Position numbers and translations under genes: made by a program. Shown here one piece after another: positions 1 through 6,787 of a stretch of DNA of 16,208 bases. The DNA is from an uncultured Faecalibacterium sp. Lineage in GTDB: Bacteria; Bacillota; Clostridia; Oscillospirales; Ruminococcaceae. Below the pieces are notes generated by a model, which saw nothing but the letters and a program-made list of their open reading frames with translations, searched no databases and had not been told where the DNA came from. How positions within the stretch are numbered: the first letter of the stretch is position 1; the number at the start of each line of letters is the position of its first letter. The stretch spans positions 1-16,208 of the forward strand of contig UQGD01000040.1 of assembly GCA_900540455.1 (NCBI GenBank). Reading direction: 5' to 3'.

Positions 1-53
1 AAAGCCTCTCCCTTTCGGGAGAGGTGGCACGGCGAAGCCGTGACGGAGAGGGT
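1..53 (+). repeat. Paired-hairpin intergenic repeat (type A, left copy)
   Basis: Two tandem stem-loops. The first is CCTCTCCC-TTTC-GGGAGAGG and the second is CACGGC-GAA-GCCGTG, followed by ACGGAGAGGG. A close copy in the same orientation ends the window at 16153-16208, and a variant in the opposite orientation lies at 16028-16082. The element begins at the first base, so its left end is probably cut off. It has no coding content and is probably a dispersed non-coding or MITE/REP-like element. Confidence 0.7.
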
Positions 54-114
54 CTATTTGCAGAACCTGCGTTTGCCCCTGCACGCAAAAACGCCCCCTC
101 TGGATCGATTCCCC

Positions 115-142
115 TTGCATTCAGCAAAAAGTGTGATTTAAT
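115..142 (+). promoter_or_regulatory. Candidate sigma-A promoter for the MFS gene
   Basis: TTGCAT (115-120), 16-nt spacer, TTTAAT (137-142), with TG one base before the -10 box (extended -10). It lies 60 nt before the ATG at 202. A bulged hairpin (GTGTCC/GGACAC plus TGG/CCA) follows at about 152-175 without a T-run. The boxes are imperfect, so this is a moderate call. Confidence 0.4.
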
Positions 143-201
143 GGGGGAAGAGTGTCCTGGCACCCAGGGACACCGGAATGGCTTGAAAAGTGAGGAACAT
201 C

Positions 202-1341
202 ATGAACGAAACACAGCGCACCCGCCTGCGCAATGCGGGATTTGTCACCTTTTTCTTCAGCGGCATATGCGCCATCTCCAGCGGTGTGGTGGTCAGTCTG
301 CTGCAGGAACAGTACGGTTTTGCCTATGGCATGACCGGTACGCTGCTGTCCCTGATGAGCATCGGCAACCTGCTGGCAGGTTTTTTGATGGCGGTGCTGC
401 CGGGCAAGCTGGGCATGAAACCCAGTGCGCTGCTGCTGACGGCAGGTTACGCAGTGGGCTATGGTCTGATGGGACTGGTCAGCGGCGGCGGATGGGCGCT
501 GGCCTTCTTCCTGGTGGGGCTGGCAAAGGGCAGCGTCATCAATGTTTGCACCATCCTGGTCAGTGATAACTCGGCTGACCGTACTCGGGGCATGAACCTG
601 ATGCATAGCTGCTATGCAATGGGCGCGCTGCTGTGCCCGTTTTTGATCGCAGCGGCGGCACAGGTCAGCCTGGGTCTGGCGCTGGCGCTGCTGGCAGGCA
701 TGGGTGGTCTGCTGTGGGTGGTGTACCTGGCTTCTCCGCTGGAGGGAAAGGGCAAGGCCAAACAGTCGGTCACCGATTGGAGCTTTCTGCGCTCCCGCCG
801 GTTCTGGATGCTTACTGCGCTGATCTTCTGCCAGAACGCCGCAGAGCAGAGCGTTACCGGATGGATGGTGACCTATTTTAAGGGCAGCGGCATCATCACC
901 GGAGCAATGGCCGCCTATACCGTAACGGTGATGTGGGGCGCTACCCTGGTGGCGCGGCTGCTGATCGCGTTTGTATTCCCCTTTAAGCATCCCCGCAAGG
1001 CAATGGTGGTCATGGGCGTGGGCTGCACCGTGTTTTATTTTGCACTGATGCAGGCGCACAGCCAGTGGTCGGCTGTTCTGCTGCTGTTTGCGTTTGCCTT
1101 TGCCATGGCGGGCATGAACCCCACCGCAGTGGCCAGCGCCGGTAAGATGACCAGTGTGGCCAGCATGGGCGTAATGCTGCCGGCAGCTTCCAGCGGCGCG
1201 ATCCTGATGCCCTGGCTGATCGGCAAGGTGGCAGATCAGGCGGGACTGGCTGCGGGCATGGCTGTCAATCTGGTGCCCTGTGTGGGGCTGCTGGTGCTGG
1301 CGGCGCTGGTAGCCCGTCTGCCGGAGAAGACTGAGGAATAA
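202..1341 (+). CDS. MFS transporter, sugar-permease-like
   Basis: A 379-residue integral membrane protein with about 12 hydrophobic segments arranged as two halves around a charged central loop (about residues 180-200, LEGKGKAKQ), as expected for the major facilitator superfamily. The loop segment DNSADRTRGMNLMHSCYAMG resembles the FHS/fucose-permease branch, so a sugar or small-metabolite symporter is the best guess; the substrate cannot be read from sequence. ATG at 202 is chosen because GAGG (192-195) sits 6 nt upstream; an in-frame GTG at 190 lacks its own ribosome site. The gene stands alone and converges on queH only 24 bp away, so it gives no operon clue to the substrate. Family is confident, subfamily tentative. 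Confidence 0.85.
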   Translation: MNETQRTRLRNAGFVTFFFSGICAISSGVVVSLLQEQYGFAYGMTGTLLSLMSIGNLLAGFLMAVLPGKLGMKPSALLLTAGYAVGYGLMGLVSGGGWALAFFLVGLAKGSVINVCTILVSDNSADRTRGMNLMHSCYAMGALLCPFLIAAAAQVSLGLALALLAGMGGLLWVVYLASPLEGKGKAKQSVTDWSFLRSRRFWMLTALIFCQNAAEQSVTGWMVTYFKGSGIITGAMAAYTVTVMWGATLVARLLIAFVFPFKHPRKAMVVMGVGCTVFYFALMQAHSQWSAVLLLFAFAFAMAGMNPTAVASAGKMTSVASMGVMLPAASSGAILMPWLIGKVADQAGLAAGMAVNLVPCVGLLVLAALVARLPEKTEE

Positions 1342-1365
1342 GCAAAGCGCACACCGGCAGCTGGG

Positions 1366-2028
1366 TCAGCCTTCTTTCGGGAGGGGGGCTTTTTCCCCGG
1401 TGCAGGCGGGGGCGGCAGTTTGCAGCCGGGCGGCGCTGAACTCGCAGCCGCAGTAATCCTGCCGGTACAGGCCGTACTCCTCCGACAGCTGCAGCGAGCG
1501 CAGATACCCGTTCTGCTTTTTGAAGTCAGAGGGAAGATGCCGCACCCCGAATTCTGCCTCCAGCTCCTGGCCGATGGCGTTGATCCGGGCGGCATCCTTG
1601 TGGGGGCTGATGGACAGGGTGGAGGTAAACCAGTCAAAGCCGTGCTGGGCAGCGTATTGGGCTGCCCGGCGCATCCGCAGCCGGTAGCAGACGGTGCACC
1701 GCCCCCCGCGCTCCGGTTCGGCCTCCAACCCGGCAATGGCGGTGTAGAACTCCTGGGGGTCGTAGTGGTCTTCCACCACCGTTACACCCAGCGGGTGGGC
1801 ATCGGCTACAAAGCGGGCAAGCTCCTCGCCCCGGCGGCGGTATTCGGCCTCCGGCCAGGTGTTGGGGTTGTAGTACAGCACGGTGATCTCAAAATGGGCG
1901 CAGAGTTTTTCCAGCACAGCGCTGGAACAAGGGCCGCAGCAGGCGTGGAGCAGCAGCCGGGGCCGGGTGTTCCCCAGCTGTTCCAGCACCTGCTCCATCT
2001 GCTGGGCATAAGTAAGCTGTTTTGCCAT
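1366..2028 (-). CDS. queH: Epoxyqueuosine reductase QueH
   Basis: A 220-residue protein of the QueH (formerly DUF208) family. It reduces epoxyqueuosine to queuosine in tRNA, the last step of Q synthesis, and is unrelated in sequence to QueG. Diagnostic cysteines are visible: HACCGPCSS (C30, C31, C34) near the N-terminus, GGRCTVCYRLRM (C111, C114) in the middle and DYCGC (C193, C195) near the C-terminus. The family uses these for an iron-sulfur cluster and a second metal. SISPHKD (about 139-145) is also typical. ATG at 2028 is preceded by GGAG nine bases upstream; the same frame runs further 5' but loses family resemblance. No other queuosine gene is in view, so the gene may serve a salvage route (inference). 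Its leader is unusual; see 2029-2147. Confidence 0.93.
   Translation of the reverse strand: MAKQLTYAQQMEQVLEQLGNTRPRLLLHACCGPCSSAVLEKLCAHFEITVLYYNPNTWPEAEYRRRGEELARFVADAHPLGVTVVEDHYDPQEFYTAIAGLEAEPERGGRCTVCYRLRMRRAAQYAAQHGFDWFTSTLSISPHKDAARINAIGQELEAEFGVRHLPSDFKKQNGYLRSLQLSEEYGLYRQDYCGCEFSAARLQTAAPACTGEKAPLPKEG
1368..1394 (+). terminator. Candidate terminator of the MFS gene, overlapping the queH 3' end
   Basis: AGCCTTC (1368-1374) can pair with GGGGGCT (1384-1390) using two G-U pairs, followed by a short T-run to 1394. It lies 27 nt after the MFS stop and inside the last codons of the opposite-strand queH, so it would have to serve both roles. The stem is weak. Confidence 0.35.
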
Positions 2029-2147
2029 TGTTGCACACTCCAATCCAAATGTATCTTCCTGAAAAAAGCCGGCGCGCAGGCGCTGGCAGAAAAGAACGCT
2101 TTTACAAGCGCACCCCGCAGGAACAGCGGCGGTACGCACCCAGTATA
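2029..2147 (-). promoter_or_regulatory. queH leader with structured RNA and terminator-like hairpin
   Basis: On the minus strand a TATACT (-10-like, 2142-2147) is followed by a leader of about 105 nt. First comes a hairpin pairing GCGTACC with GGTGCGC, closed inside by CCGC/GCGG. Next is a small hairpin CGCTT/AAGCG that shares bases with the first. Last is GCCAGCGC-CTGC-GCGCCGGC (2087-2068; one mismatch) followed by six T (2067-2062), 34 nt before the start codon. GGTGCGC could also pair with GCGCGCC of the last hairpin, the arrangement expected of an attenuator. I see no good -35 box, and no known riboswitch consensus (including preQ1-I) fits. Confidence 0.4.
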
Positions 2148-2170
2148 CCACAAAAATAGGAGAATGGACT

Positions 2171-2398
2171 ATGACCAAGGAAAAGATCGCACGCATCAAC
2201 GAACTGGCCCATAAGAGCAAGACGCCGGAGGGGCTGACCGAGGCGGAAAAGGCCGAACAGCAGGCACTGCGCCAGGAGTATCTGGCCGACTTCCGGGCCA
2301 GCTTTACGGCCCAGCTGGAGAACACCTCCATCCAGGAGCCGGACGGGACCATCCACAAGGTCACCCGCCGGACCGGCCCCAAGCCCCCCCGCAGCTGA
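2171..2398 (+). CDS. DUF896 (YnzC-family) small protein
   Basis: A 75-residue hydrophilic protein beginning MTKEKIARINELAHKSK, with GLTEAEKAEQQALRQEYL in the middle. This is the helix-hairpin-helix of the DUF896/YnzC family, which in Firmicutes runs at about 70-80 residues. The basic, Pro-rich tail (RRTGPKPPRS) is less conserved. The molecular role is unknown; the Bacillus homologue sits in the SOS operon with yneA, but nothing here shows a LexA box or an SOS neighbour. ATG at 2171 has AGGAGA (2158-2163) 7 nt upstream. It is transcribed away from queH and closed by the strong terminator at 2439-2476, so it is probably monocistronic. Confidence 0.88.
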   Translation: MTKEKIARINELAHKSKTPEGLTEAEKAEQQALRQEYLADFRASFTAQLENTSIQEPDGTIHKVTRRTGPKPPRS

Positions 2399-2438
2399 AC
2401 AGGGACGGGCAGAAAAAACACTCCTTTGCACGAAAAGG

Positions 2439-2476
2439 GGGGAAAAGCCGGGCTCTCCGGCTTTTCCCCTTTTTTT
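2439..2476 (+). terminator. Intrinsic terminator after the DUF896 gene
   Basis: A perfect 13-bp stem, GGGGAAAAGCCGG (2439-2451) with CCGGCTTTTCCCC (2457-2469), a five-base loop and seven T (2470-2476). It separates the DUF896 gene from purA. Confidence 0.92.
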
Positions 2477-2503
2477 CCGCAGGGAATCGTGCTATACTAT
2501 ACT
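2475..2503 (+). promoter_or_regulatory. Candidate purA promoter and 116-nt leader
   Basis: Two overlapping TATACT boxes (2493-2498 and 2498-2503) lie directly after the upstream terminator. The -35 is poor (TTCCGC, 2475-2480, 17 nt before the second box). The leader to 2619 contains a CTTGTAACAAG mini-hairpin (2533-2543) and a direct repeat CAAGGTG, but no purine, PRPP or ZTP riboswitch pattern that I can recognise. Confidence 0.5.
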
Positions 2504-2619
2504 AGTACTGTTATGGCGTTCGGTCATGGGCGCTTGTAACAAGATTTCCAAGGTGGCGTATCCCGGGCAAGGTGCACGGAAAAGGCTGTCTTTTAAAAAG
2601 AAAAAAGAGGTCATTTGTT

Positions 2620-3912
2620 ATGCTTACTGCAATTACGGGGATCAACTGGGGCGATGAAGGCAAGGGCCGCATGGTAGACCTGATCAGTCAGGACTACGAC
2701 ATCGTGGCACGGTACCAGGGCGGCAACAATGCCGGTCATACGGTCAAAAACGAGCGGGGCAAGTTTGTGCTGAACCTGCTGCCTTCCGGCATTCTGCGCC
2801 CGGAGGTGGTGTGTGTGATGGGCAACGGTATGGTCATCGACCCGCAGCATCTGGACGGCGAGATCTGCAAGCTCCGGGAGCAGGGAGTGAAGATCACACC
2901 GGATAACCTGAAGATCTCGGACCGTGCGACCATTACCATGCCTTACCATGTGGAGCAGGACGGCCTGGAGGAGGCCCGCCTGTCCAAGACCGGCGCTCAG
3001 TTTGGTTCCACCAAGCGTGGCATTGCCTACGCATATGGCGATAAATATATGAAAAAGACCCTCCGTATGGGGGATCTGCTGCACCTGGACGAGGCTGTGA
3101 AGAAGCGCCTGGTCACCATGGTGGACTCTAAAAACCTGGTGATGGAGGGCAGCTACGACGCAGAGCCCATCGACCTGGAAGCAACGTGGGCCTGGCTGCA
3201 GAAGTACGCCGCCATTTTTAAGGACTACATCTGCGATGCAGGTCAGTATCTGGCCGATGCCGATGCCGCCGGCAAGAAGATCCTGTTTGAGGCCCAGCTG
3301 GGCGCCCTGCGGGACATCGACTTCGGCATCTATCCCTACACCACCTCTTCCAACGTGATCGGTGCATATGCTCCCATCGGCGCAGGCATCCCCGGCCACA
3401 AGCTGGACAATTCCATCGGCGTGATGAAGGCATATTCCTCCTGCGTGGGCGACGGCCCCTTTGCCGCAGAGCTGGCAATGACCGAGGAGGAGATGCACCT
3501 GCTGCGGGAGGCTGGCCATGAGTACGGCGCAGCCACCGGCCGTCCCCGCCGGGTAGGCCCCATCGACCTGGTGGCCAGCCGCTACGGCGTGTTCTGCCAG
3601 GGCTGCGACGAGGTGGCGCTGACCCTGCTGGATGTGCTGGATTATATGGAGACCGTGCCGGTGATCACCGCCTATCAGCTGACGGACGGCACCACCACGA
3701 CCCGGTTCCCCATGGGCGAGGCACTGGATACCGCAAAGCCGGTGGTGGAGTATCTGCCCGGCTGGCACTGCGACATTACCGGCGCACGCAAGTGGGAGGA
3801 CCTGCCTGCTGCTGCCCAGAACTACATCCAGTATCTGGAGCAGGCTGTGGGCTGCAAGATCACCTATATCTCGGTGGGCGCAGAGCGGGAGGCTTACATC
3901 CGCCGCGCATGA
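2620..3912 (+). CDS. purA: Adenylosuccinate synthetase PurA
   Basis: A 430-residue enzyme, normal length for the family. It joins IMP and aspartate using GTP to give adenylosuccinate, the first committed step to AMP, in the cytoplasm. Visible motifs are the P-loop-like GINWGDEGKGR (residues 7-17, catalytic D12), GGNNAGHT (34-41, catalytic H40), the IMP-site GSTKRGIAYAYG, the YPYTTSSN segment and the C-terminal TGRPRRVGPIDLVASR. The signature is the clostridial branch: GINWGDEGKG instead of the common GxQWGDEGKGK, and GSTKRGIAYAYG in place of GTTxRGIGP. ATG at 2620 is chosen because AAAGAGG (2604-2610) sits 9 nt upstream; an in-frame extension to 2572 lacks homology and a ribosome site. The DegV gene follows 48 nt later on the same strand, with no terminator visible between them. 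Confidence 0.96.
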   Translation: MLTAITGINWGDEGKGRMVDLISQDYDIVARYQGGNNAGHTVKNERGKFVLNLLPSGILRPEVVCVMGNGMVIDPQHLDGEICKLREQGVKITPDNLKISDRATITMPYHVEQDGLEEARLSKTGAQFGSTKRGIAYAYGDKYMKKTLRMGDLLHLDEAVKKRLVTMVDSKNLVMEGSYDAEPIDLEATWAWLQKYAAIFKDYICDAGQYLADADAAGKKILFEAQLGALRDIDFGIYPYTTSSNVIGAYAPIGAGIPGHKLDNSIGVMKAYSSCVGDGPFAAELAMTEEEMHLLREAGHEYGAATGRPRRVGPIDLVASRYGVFCQGCDEVALTLLDVLDYMETVPVITAYQLTDGTTTTRFPMGEALDTAKPVVEYLPGWHCDITGARKWEDLPAAAQNYIQYLEQAVGCKITYISVGAEREAYIRRA

Positions 3913-3960
3913 TCCTGTGCACCACCGCCGATCGACCCAAAGGAAAGGAAGCGTGCTTGT

Positions 3961-4860
3961 ATGTTTGATATTATCACGGACAGCGCCTGCGACCTGACAC
4001 CGGAGATCGCGAAGCAGCTCAACGTAGAGCTGGTGCCTTTTTATGTCTCGCTGGATGGCGAGCATTACTGTCGGGAAGGGCAGGATATCTCTGTGCGGGA
4101 GTTTTACCAGTTCATGGTGGACAACCCCGCCGCTTACCCCAAAACCAGCCTGCCCAGCCTGGAAGATTTTGAGACCGTATTCCGCCGGTATGCCCAGGCG
4201 GGACGACCGGTGCTCTGCCTGTGCTTTACCGGCAAGATGAGCGGCTGTGTGGGCAGCGCCCGCAACGCCCGGGAGCTGGTGCTGGAAGACTGGCCCGATG
4301 CCCGCATCGAGGTGCTGGACAGCGGCGCCGCTACGGTGAGCGAGGCCCTGATGGTGGAGAATGCCGCCGCCCTGCGGGACGCTGGCTGCTCCCTGGAAGA
4401 GGCCGTTACCTGGCTGTCCGCAGAGCGGGCGACGAACCAGATCTTTTTTACAGTGGGCAACCTGGACTATCTGATCAAGGGCGGGCGCATCGGCAAGGTG
4501 ACCGGACGCGCCGCCAATATGCTGGGCATCAAACCCATGATCCTGTTCAAGGAGGGAGAGATCTTCTCCGGCGGGGTGGCCCGGGGGCGGCAGAAGAGCT
4601 TTGAAAAGGCGTTGGAGCAGCTGCTGGCTTATCTGGAGAGCCGCAATGCGGACCCGGATGACTACCGCATTGCGGTGGGCTACGGCTACGATCCGGAGGA
4701 GGGAAAACGCCTGTGGATGCAGACCCGTGCTGCACTGCGGGCCAAGTACCCGGCCAGCGCCTGCGAGGTGAGCCTGATGCAGATCGGCAGCACCATTGCA
4801 GTGCACACCGGCCCCTATGCCCTGGGTCTGGGCGTGATGCGCCGCTGGAAAAAGCAGTGA
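3961..4860 (+). CDS. DegV family fatty-acid-binding protein
   Basis: A 299-residue two-domain DegV protein, of the usual length (about 280-300). Family members (for example FakB) bind a fatty acid and present it to the kinase FakA for phosphorylation, feeding exogenous fatty acids into phospholipid synthesis; whether this paralogue does so is not shown. Family marks are the start FDIITDSACDL (S8), PKTSLPSLEDF (T62, S63, which contact the lipid carboxylate), CFTGKMSGCVGSARNA (S94) and YLIKGGRIGKVTG in the second domain. ATG at 3961 follows AAAGGAAAGGAAG about 10 nt upstream. It probably shares a transcript with purA and ends at the bidirectional terminator at 4879-4925. No fakA is in the window. 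Confidence 0.92.
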   Translation: MFDIITDSACDLTPEIAKQLNVELVPFYVSLDGEHYCREGQDISVREFYQFMVDNPAAYPKTSLPSLEDFETVFRRYAQAGRPVLCLCFTGKMSGCVGSARNARELVLEDWPDARIEVLDSGAATVSEALMVENAAALRDAGCSLEEAVTWLSAERATNQIFFTVGNLDYLIKGGRIGKVTGRAANMLGIKPMILFKEGEIFSGGVARGRQKSFEKALEQLLAYLESRNADPDDYRIAVGYGYDPEEGKRLWMQTRAALRAKYPASACEVSLMQIGSTIAVHTGPYALGLGVMRRWKKQ

Positions 4861-4878
4861 GCTGAACCGGAACAAAAT

Positions 4879-4925
4879 AAATAAGCCCGGCTTCCATTAT
4901 GGAAGCCGGGCTTATTTGCGTTTTT
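4879..4925. terminator. Bidirectional terminator between the DegV and CorC-type genes
   Basis: A perfect 17-bp stem, AAATAAGCCCGGCTTCC (4879-4895) with its complement (4901-4917), and loop ATTAT. On the plus strand GCGTTTTT follows. On the minus strand a T-rich tract (TTATTTATTTTGTT) follows. It therefore serves both convergent genes. Confidence 0.93.
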
Positions 4926-4944
4926 ATGCGAAGAGTGCGGGGGA

Positions 4945-6267
4945 TCAGCTCTCGCTGCGGGCGGAGGTGGAATGGTTCTCCCGGCGGGAGAAGCGGTTTT
5001 TATCCTTCTCATCTTCCTCCGGCTGCGGGATGGGGGTCAGCCGTACTTCGGTGACCCGGCGGCGGGCGGTGCGGGTGACAACGCCCTCAAAGCCGCCCAG
5101 GGTAAAGGTATCGCCTACCTTGGGCAGATGGAAGGTCTTTTCCTGCACCAGGCCGTTGACCGTATTGGAGTCGATGTCCTCCTGCTCCGGCAGACCCAGC
5201 TGCTCGTACAGATCGTCCACACCAGCAGTGCCGGAGACCAGCCAGCTGCCGTCGGACTGCTGACGGAAATCCTCGGTCTCCTCGTCGTGCTCATCCCAGA
5301 TCTCGCCCACCAGCTCCTCCAGGATATCCTCCAGGGTAATGATGCCCTCGGTGCCGCCGTACTCATCTACCACAACCGCCATGTGATGGTGCTGCTCCCG
5401 CAGGGTACGCAGCAGCTGGGAGATCTGGGTGGAACCAGTGGTATAGAGGGTGGGGGTGATCATCTCTTCCAGAGAGGCGGCCTTTTTCAGCCGTGCCAGA
5501 TAGTAGTCCTTTTCATGTACCACGCCAATGATGTTGTCGATGGTGCCATGGTAGACCGGCAGACGGGAGTAACCCGTCTGCGCAAAGACCTGGGCCAGCT
5601 GCTCCAAGGGGGTGTCATCCTCCACGGCCACCACGTCTACACGGGGGGTCAGGATCTCTTCCACTTCCACATCGTCAAATTCAATGGCGCTGCGGATCAG
5701 CTGACTTTCCCGATCGGTCAGCTCGCCGTCGTTTTCGGCCTCGCTGACCATAGTCATCAGCTCGCCCTCGGTGATGGTGTCCACCTCTTTGTTGCGCACA
5801 AAGCGGCCCAGCAGCTTTTTCCACTGGGTAAACAGCCAGGTCAGCGGGGTCATCAGCGTCATCAGCAGCTGCAGGATGGGGGATACGGCGGTGGCCACCG
5901 TTTCCGGCATCTCCTTGGCCAGGCTCTTGGGGGTTACCTCACCAAAGATCAGGATCACCACAGTAAGCACGACAGTGGAGAGGGTAGGCCCCTGCTCAGC
6001 ACCCACCAGCTGGATGAACAGCACCGTACCAATGGAGGAAGCGGCGATGTTCACGATGTTGTTGCCGATGAGGATGGAGGAGAGCAGCTTATCATACTGC
6101 TCAGCCATTGCCAGCACGCGGGCGGCGGCGGGGTCGCCCTCCTCCGCGCGGCTTTTCAAACGGATCTGGTTCAGGGAAGAAAACGCGGTTTCGGATGCGG
6201 AAAAGAAGGCGGAAAAACAAATCAGTACCACCAACATGATCCAAAGCGTAAGACTGCCATCGTCCAT
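4945..6267 (-). CDS. CNNM/CBS/CorC_HlyC membrane protein (hemolysin-like, UPF0053)
   Basis: A 440-residue protein with a DUF21/CNNM transmembrane domain (about 1-190; LWIMLVVLICFSAFFSASET marks helix 1), a CBS pair (about 205-325; LTPRVDVVAVEDD, GYSRLPVYHG, MAVVVDEYGGTEGIITLEDI) and a C-terminal CorC_HlyC domain (about 335-412; DGSWLVSGTAGVDDLYEQL). The acidic and basic tail ends in ARSES. Relatives are linked to magnesium or cobalt efflux and Mg homeostasis; the hemolysin name is historical. The start is uncertain: ATG at 6267 matches the family N-terminus but has no clear Shine-Dalgarno, and in-frame GTG and TTG codons lie just upstream. It is monocistronic, with its own promoter (6385-6413) and a hairpin in the leader. 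Confidence 0.92.
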   Translation of the reverse strand: MDDGSLTLWIMLVVLICFSAFFSASETAFSSLNQIRLKSRAEEGDPAAARVLAMAEQYDKLLSSILIGNNIVNIAASSIGTVLFIQLVGAEQGPTLSTVVLTVVILIFGEVTPKSLAKEMPETVATAVSPILQLLMTLMTPLTWLFTQWKKLLGRFVRNKEVDTITEGELMTMVSEAENDGELTDRESQLIRSAIEFDDVEVEEILTPRVDVVAVEDDTPLEQLAQVFAQTGYSRLPVYHGTIDNIIGVVHEKDYYLARLKKAASLEEMITPTLYTTGSTQISQLLRTLREQHHHMAVVVDEYGGTEGIITLEDILEELVGEIWDEHDEETEDFRQQSDGSWLVSGTAGVDDLYEQLGLPEQEDIDSNTVNGLVQEKTFHLPKVGDTFTLGGFEGVVTRTARRRVTEVRLTPIPQPEEDEKDKNRFSRRENHSTSARSES

Positions 6268-6326
6268 GGGGAGAAAAATCACACTCAACTTTCTGTTCTG
6301 AATTTTTTGTTTGAACTTGTGTATAC

Positions 6327-6373
6327 AAAAAGTGCTTTCCACCGTCGCCTTCAACAACAATGAAAAGCACTTT
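6327..6373 (-). promoter_or_regulatory. Leader hairpin with T-run before the CorC-type gene
   Basis: Read on the minus strand, AAAGTGCTTTTC (6373-6362) pairs with GAAAGCACTTT (6339-6329) with one bulged base and a 22-nt loop. A run of T follows (to 6327), about 60 nt before the start codon and immediately after the predicted transcription start. The form is that of an intrinsic terminator or attenuator, but the long loop and short T-run make it modest. It is not an M-box riboswitch, being far too short. Confidence 0.4.
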
Positions 6374-6384
6374 GTTCGGAAACT

Positions 6385-6413
6385 ATAATATCATATTCTG
6401 TCCGGCGGCGCAA
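6385..6413 (-). promoter_or_regulatory. Promoter of the CorC-type gene
   Basis: On the minus strand, TTGCGC (6413-6408), a 17-nt spacer and TATTAT (6390-6385). The predicted start near 6378 gives a leader of about 110 nt. Confidence 0.55.
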
Positions 6414-6460
6414 GCGGCAGAGCACGCCGAAAGGGCAGAAATGTGTAAAATGTGTGTGAA

Positions 6461-6493
6461 CGAAAAGCGCAGGATGCCGCTCAGCGCTTTTCG
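6461..6493. repeat. Inverted repeat at the end of the malic-enzyme-like remnant
   Basis: CGAAAAGCGC (6461-6470) and GCGCTTTTCG (6484-6493) form a perfect 10-bp stem with a 13-nt loop. On the minus strand the 5' arm encodes the last codons (AEKR) of the remnant and the stop codon falls in the loop, as in genes whose terminator overlaps the coding end. The T-run after it is short, so terminator strength is doubtful. Confidence 0.5.
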
Positions 6494-6570
6494 GCCTGGG
6501 CGGCCCGATCCTTGACTTCCACCTTGCTGACGATGCCTACCTTGCCCCCATGGGCCTGGTGCATTTCCAG
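6481..6570 (-). pseudogene. Possible 5' remnant of a malic enzyme gene
   Basis: One minus-strand frame reads LEMHQAHGGKVGIVSKVEVK then DRAAQAEKR and stop. The first part has the spacing of the malic enzyme N-terminus (L-x-x-H, then GK, then SKVEV; compare ALHLHKVNQGKLESKSKVEV as I recall it from Bacillus YtsJ). The next conserved segment (DLSLAYSPGVAEPC) is absent in every frame, and no start codon with a ribosome site is present. This fits a short scar left when a malic enzyme gene was lost, but the match is about 24 residues and was made by eye. A tiny real ORF or chance resemblance remains possible. The rest of 6414-6780 holds no other recognisable coding sequence. Confidence 0.35.
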
Positions 6571-6683
6571 CGGTTTTGGGCTGGTTTGTGGAAGATGGAC
6601 AGGGATTTTGCGCCCCCTGCGGCGGTACAAGAGGGGCGGAACAGCCGGTTTCCCGGCAGGAATGTGGAAATTCTGCAAAAATC

Positions 6684-6712
6684 TTTTCTTTTTCACATTC
6701 ATCCGATATAAT
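6684..6712 (+). promoter_or_regulatory. Promoter of the foldase lipoprotein gene
   Basis: A perfect TATAAT (6707-6712) with a weak -35 (TTTTCT, 6684-6689) 17 nt upstream. Transcription from about 6719 gives a leader of roughly 70 nt before the TTG start at 6788. Confidence 0.6.
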
Positions 6713-6787
6713 AGGGGGCACGTCCGCATCAAATTTTCCCGGCTGCGAGCCGGTTTGCGGAGAAACCTATGAGGAGGGTCTTTTGTT

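Noticed and set aside
121..1059. A 312-codon minus-strand frame opposite the MFS gene
   Set aside because: His/Gln/Ala-rich shadow translation with no domain; the sense strand encodes a clear 12-helix transporter.
2504..2619. Riboswitch in the purA leader
   Set aside because: I looked for purine, PRPP, ZTP and T-box features and found only a small CTTG/CAAG hairpin and a short direct repeat.
2611..4875. A 754-codon minus-strand frame spanning purA and the DegV gene
   Set aside because: Shadow of two genes that happen to share a reading frame. Both sense proteins are unmistakable family members.
4972..6363. A 463-codon plus-strand frame opposite the CorC-type gene
   Set aside because: Shadow frame; the minus-strand protein has complete CNNM, CBS and CorC domains.
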